Below, piece by piece: positions 5,036 through 7,757 of a stretch of 7,757 nt of DNA (positions are counted from its first letter, which is position 1; each line of letters opens with the position of its first letter). The notes under the pieces are model-generated. The model saw nothing but the letters and a program-made list of their open reading frames with translations. It was not told the DNA's origin and did not search any database. The DNA is from an uncultured Collinsella sp. Lineage in GTDB: Bacteria; Actinomycetota; Coriobacteriia; Coriobacteriales; Coriobacteriaceae. Location of the stretch: NCBI GenBank assembly GCA_937937835.1, contig CALDBJ010000003.1:1-7757 (forward strand), written 5' to 3'. Both the position numbers and the translations under genes were made by a program.

Positions 5036-6262
5036 CTAGGCCTGGGCGGCAGCAGAGCTGGGGCCCTGGACCTTTGCCCACGTCTTGAGCGACAGCGTAT
5101 CGATCTCGATAAAGCCGGCGCTGGCCTTCTCGTCAAACGTGGTGTCGCGGTCGTAGGTAGCCAGGCCGTAGTCGTAGAGGCTGAAGGGACTCTTGCGGCC
5201 GACGACATGGCAGTTGCCCTTAAAGAACTTCAGACGGACAGTGCCGGTCACGAACTTCTGGGTATCGGCCATAAAGGCGTCGAGCGCGTTCTTGAGCGGG
5301 CTGTACCACTGGCCGTTGTACACGGCGGTGGCCCAATCCTGCTCGAGCTTGATCTTGGTCTTGAGCAGGTCGCCCTCGACGCAGATGTCCTCGAGCGCCT
5401 TGTGGGCGGTGATGAGCGTCAGGGCGCCGGGAACCTCATAGCACTCGCGGCTCTTGAGGCCCACCAGACGATCCTCGACCAGGTCAAGACGGCCAAAGCC
5501 GTTGTCGCCCGAAATCTTGTTGAGGGCGATGACGATCTCGGAGAGCTTCATCTTCTTGCCGTCGACGGCGACAGGCTTGCCGGCCTCAAACTCGATCTCG
5601 GTATAGGTCGGGGCGTCAGGCGTGTCCTCGGGGTTCTTGGTCATAACCCAAGCGTCATCGAGCGGCTCATTCCAAGGGTCCTCCAGGTGACCGCACTCGA
5701 TGGCGCGACCCCACAGGTTGTCGTCGATGGAGTAGGGGTTATCGTTGGCACCCTCGGGAACCGGCACGTTGTGGGCGTGGGCATAGGCGACCTCGTCGGG
5801 ACGGCACTTCAGATCCCACTCGCGCACCGGGGCGATAACCTTGAGCTCAGGGTCGAGGGCCTTGACGGCAGCCTCAAAACGAACCTGGTCGTTGCCCTTG
5901 CCGGTGCAGCCGTGGGCGACGTAGGTCGCGCCAAACTCGTGGGCGACCTCAACAAGCTTCTTGGCAAGCAGCGGGCGAGACAGGGCGGAGAGCAGCGGAT
6001 ACTTGTTCTCGTACATGGAGTTTGCTGCGATGGCTTTGGTCAGGAACTCATCGGAGAACTCGTCGCGCAGGTCGAGCACCTGGCAATCGAGAACGCCCAG
6101 GTCGAGCGCCTTCTGCTTCTTGGCATCCAGTCCGGTCTCTTCCTGGCCCACGTTGCCGCAGACGCAAACGACATCGAGATTCTTCTCGTCCTGGAGCCAT
6201 TTGACACATACGGATGTATCAAGACCACCGGAATATGCGAGAACGACTTTTTCCTTGCTCAT
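5036..6262 (-). CDS. argG: Argininosuccinate synthase
   Basis: This enzyme joins citrulline and aspartate with ATP to form argininosuccinate, the step before ArgH. It is a cytoplasmic homotetramer of the adenine nucleotide alpha-hydrolase (PP-loop) superfamily. The chosen start (MSKEKVVLAY) gives 408 residues, the usual length, and follows AAAGGA with a 7-nt spacer. An in-frame ATG 51 bp upstream adds only unrelated residues. Visible motifs are the PP-loop AYSGGLDTS at 9-17, AHGCTGKGNDQVRFE at 116-130 (aspartate/citrulline binding), SIDDNLWGRAIECG at 178-191, and GRKSP at 355-359. The C-terminal oligomerisation region is complete, with an alanine-rich end. It is the first gene of the leftward arginine unit, divergent from the HAD phosphatase gene across a 554-bp gap. 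I saw no clear ArgR box upstream, but the operator in this lineage is not known to me. Confidence 0.97.
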   Translation of the reverse strand: MSKEKVVLAYSGGLDTSVCVKWLQDEKNLDVVCVCGNVGQEETGLDAKKQKALDLGVLDCQVLDLRDEFSDEFLTKAIAANSMYENKYPLLSALSRPLLAKKLVEVAHEFGATYVAHGCTGKGNDQVRFEAAVKALDPELKVIAPVREWDLKCRPDEVAYAHAHNVPVPEGANDNPYSIDDNLWGRAIECGHLEDPWNEPLDDAWVMTKNPEDTPDAPTYTEIEFEAGKPVAVDGKKMKLSEIVIALNKISGDNGFGRLDLVEDRLVGLKSRECYEVPGALTLITAHKALEDICVEGDLLKTKIKLEQDWATAVYNGQWYSPLKNALDAFMADTQKFVTGTVRLKFFKGNCHVVGRKSPFSLYDYGLATYDRDTTFDEKASAGFIEIDTLSLKTWAKVQGPSSAAAQA

Positions 6263-6816
6263 GGCTGTTTCCTTTCGCCCTTGGTAGCTAGTTAGAACAT
6301 CGGTCAGTTGCAAGTCATTTCAAGGTCATATACCGTGCAATATCAGGTTAAATGGCAAAAATCAGCACATACATGCCCTAGAAACATGCAGCAATGTCGT
6401 GCTAAAACCCAACGACCTCAAAATGACTCTGTTGAGGCAATTCGCCCCATGCGGACAGAGACGATTGTTATCGTCGTCGGGAAATTGCGCGCTGGCGTCG
6501 GATGGCATTGTCTGCAGTGGTGATGATCTTTACGAACTGCATCTGCCTCTCCTTTCACGTATCGCCGGGCGCAATTCAAATATCGTAAACGGTACCTTTT
6601 ACTCGGTAAGCGGTTGTTTTTCCGTCTCCGTTTTCGATGGTCGCTATATTACGCTAAAGTGCCCGCAGCACAAGCGACAAATTCAAATTTCTGAAAAGTT
6701 TTTTCATTACTTTGTGAAGCGTGGTGCAAACACGCTCCGTTCCTGCGAAAATACGCTCGACTACGAGTTGATGGTTATAACGTCTGAAACAATCTCGAAA
6801 CGAAAGGCTCGCTTTT
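6263..6816. promoter_or_regulatory. 554-bp divergent intergenic region, argG / HAD gene
   Basis: This stretch is clearly richer in A and T than the genes around it and must hold the promoters of argG (leftward) and the HAD gene (rightward). No promoter is convincing. Rightward candidates are TATATT at 6645-6650 without a good -35, and TATAAC around 6776. Leftward there is TATATG within 6336-6344 without a matching -35. Small inverted repeats occur at 6460-6475 (GACGAT/ATCGTC) and 6718-6736 (AGCGTG/CACGCT). AATTCAAAT occurs at 6573-6581 and 6680-6688. A 152-codon plus frame from a GTG at 6399 lacks a ribosome binding site and runs into the HAD gene in another frame, so I do not call it. Confidence 0.5.
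6585..6602. promoter_or_regulatory. 18-bp palindrome, operator candidate
   Basis: GTAAACGGTACCTTTTAC matches its reverse complement at 16 of 18 positions, around a perfect GGTACC core. It lies in the AT-rich divergent region, 43 bp upstream of the TATATT rightward -10 candidate. It could bind a dimeric repressor or activator of the HAD gene or of argG. Confidence 0.35.
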
Positions 6817-7644
6817 ATGCAAACTTACGAATCGGACGCCAACATCGGCAACATTAAGATTCTCGCCGTCGATATGGACAAGACGCTGCTGACCGACGAG
6901 CGTGTGCTGCCCCAGGGTCTTGATGAGCGCCTGGACAAGCTCGCCGACGCCGGCATCGTATTCTGCCCCGCCAGCGGACGTCCCGCCCCCAAGCTCGAGG
7001 AGATGTTCGAGGGCATCAAGAACCGCCTCGCCTTTTGTCCCGACAACGGAGCTTGCGTGATCTATCGCGGCAGCTATATCTATAAAAGCAATATTGACGT
7101 GGAGCTGTATCAGCAGGTCTTGAACCGTGCCTCGGAGGATCCTCGCGCTGTCCCCGTCCTGTGCTGCTTCGACGAGTTCTACGTGCTTGCCCGCGACCAT
7201 CAATACCACGACGAGATCAGCGTCTACTACAACACAATCAACTACGTAGACAGCTTTGAGGGCATTGATTTCGAGTCCAACAAGATTTCGGTCTTCTTCC
7301 CCGGCTACGACGCCGAGCCCGCTTTCCGCGAGACCTATAGCCCCGAGTTCTCGGACAAACTCTACGTCACCAACGCTGGGCGCGAGTGGATCGACTTTAT
7401 GAACCTGGGCGTCGACAAGGGCGCCGGCGTCGCTCACCTGTGCGAGCACCTGGGCATCGATATTGCCGATGCTGCCGCCGTGGGCGACACCTACAACGAC
7501 ATCCCCATGCTGGAGCGCGTCGGTCACAGCTTTATCGTGGACAATGCCGAGGAGCACATGAACGCGCACGCCAAGTGGCGCATTCCGAGCAACAACGACG
7601 GGGGCGTACTGACGCTCATCGACGCCATCTTGGCGGCTCGTTAA
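6817..7644 (+). CDS. Cof-type HAD-IIB family phosphatase
   Basis: This 275-residue cytoplasmic hydrolase belongs to the haloacid dehalogenase superfamily, Cof-type subfamily IIB. Members dephosphorylate sugar phosphates, flavin or pyridoxal cofactors, and similar small molecules with Mg2+. Motif I is DMDKTLL at 19-25 (nucleophile Asp19, acid/base Asp21). Motif II is ASGRP with Ser53. Motif III Lys201 is in VDKG. Motif IV is GDTYNDIPML with Asp224 and Asp228. The cap domain lies roughly between residues 80 and 190. The usual glycine of DxDGT is replaced by Lys22, a variable position. The start at 6817 follows GAAAGG with a 9-nt spacer. The length is typical. The true substrate cannot be told from sequence, as this family is promiscuous. 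The neighbours give no hint: argG is divergent, and no gene follows before the window ends. Confidence 0.9.
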   Translation: MQTYESDANIGNIKILAVDMDKTLLTDERVLPQGLDERLDKLADAGIVFCPASGRPAPKLEEMFEGIKNRLAFCPDNGACVIYRGSYIYKSNIDVELYQQVLNRASEDPRAVPVLCCFDEFYVLARDHQYHDEISVYYNTINYVDSFEGIDFESNKISVFFPGYDAEPAFRETYSPEFSDKLYVTNAGREWIDFMNLGVDKGAGVAHLCEHLGIDIADAAAVGDTYNDIPMLERVGHSFIVDNAEEHMNAHAKWRIPSNNDGGVLTLIDAILAAR

Positions 7645-7649
7645 CGTGG

Positions 7650-7701
7650 CTCGTCGGACCTGGCCGGGCGAGGCGGGTAAGTTTTTCGTTCGGTCAGGTC
7701 C
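7650..7701 (+). terminator. Possible terminator with two competing stems after the HAD gene
   Basis: Stem A (7650-7657 with 7664-7672, one bulge and one G-U pair) is followed 9 nt later by TTTTT (7682-7686), a plausible though imperfect intrinsic terminator 5 nt after the HAD stop. Stem B pairs 7656-7670 with 7687-7701 over 15 positions, three of them G-U, placing the T-run in its loop. The two stems exclude each other. The G-U pairs form only on the plus strand. Confidence 0.45.
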
Positions 7702-7711
7702 TGGGCTCGCT

Positions 7712-7736
7712 CGGAAAGCACATTAAGTGCTTTCCG
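7712..7736 (+). terminator. 10-bp hairpin downstream of the HAD gene
   Basis: CGGAAAGCAC (7712-7721) and GTGCTTTCCG (7727-7736) form a perfect 10-bp stem with a 5-nt ATTAA loop. No T-run follows within the window (GCTCGTGCGGAATC), so it may be a second, non-canonical terminator or a leader structure of a gene beyond the window. Confidence 0.4.
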
Positions 7737-7757
7737 GCTCGTGCGGAATCTACGAAA

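Noticed and set aside
4991..6295. 434-codon plus-strand frame opposite argG
   Set aside because: It mirrors the argG coding sequence and has no family signature, whereas argG itself is complete.
6263..6313. 17-codon N-terminal extension of argG
   Set aside because: The start at 6262 has AAAGGA at the right distance and places the PP-loop at the usual position.
6300..6420. ArgR (ARG box) operator upstream of argG
   Set aside because: AT-rich patches with TGCA and ATAT elements are present, but none matches an 18-bp ARG-box palindrome well enough to claim.
6399..6857. 152-codon plus-strand frame starting at GTG
   Set aside because: There is no ribosome binding site, the protein is not recognisable, and it overlaps the HAD start and its ribosome binding site in another frame. 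I kept it only as a remark under the intergenic region.
6775..7569. 264-codon minus-strand frame opposite the HAD gene
   Set aside because: It is an antisense shadow; the plus strand carries all four HAD motifs in order.

Overview
The window looks like a chromosomal stretch from a GC-rich, anaerobic, gut-type Actinomycetota, most likely Coriobacteriia and possibly Collinsella. This is inferred from strongly GC-ending codons, clear AGGAG-type ribosome binding sites, and protein character (an oxygen-labile cysteine desulfidase, RpiB, Ndk, ArgG and ArgH). I could not run a search to confirm it. I see no insertion sequence, phage gene, tRNA, rRNA or CRISPR array.

Layout from left to right. A plus-strand gene ends at 84. 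It meets, tail to tail, a minus-strand cyuA-type L-cysteine desulfidase gene (85-1404). A 271-bp divergent control region (1405-1675) carries a near-perfect 20-bp palindrome and two sets of direct repeats, and leads into rpiB (plus, 1676-2143). Two oppositely facing intrinsic terminators separate rpiB from ndk (minus, 2295-2699). A 385-bp gap upstream of ndk holds its promoter, a doubtful 42-codon ORF with a long-loop hairpin, and the argH terminator. argH (minus, true start 4515) lies downstream of argG (minus, true start 6262). The 520-bp argG-argH gap holds a previously uncalled 56-residue ORF (4634-4804) with a strong ribosome binding site, plus several hairpins. A 554-bp AT-richer divergent region (6263-6816) precedes a Cof-type HAD phosphatase gene (plus, 6817-7644). 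The window ends in two further RNA hairpins.

How the genes work together: argG and argH encode the last two steps of arginine synthesis (citrulline + aspartate to argininosuccinate, then to arginine + fumarate). The other genes are separate housekeeping or catabolic units: cysteine breakdown to pyruvate, ammonia and sulfide; pentose phosphate isomerisation; nucleoside triphosphate balancing; and sugar-phosphate or cofactor dephosphorylation. Each appears to have its own promoter and terminator. The window is mostly ordinary core genome. The points most worth a second look are the small ORF inside the argG-argH unit and the dense array of candidate operator sites between cyuA and rpiB.
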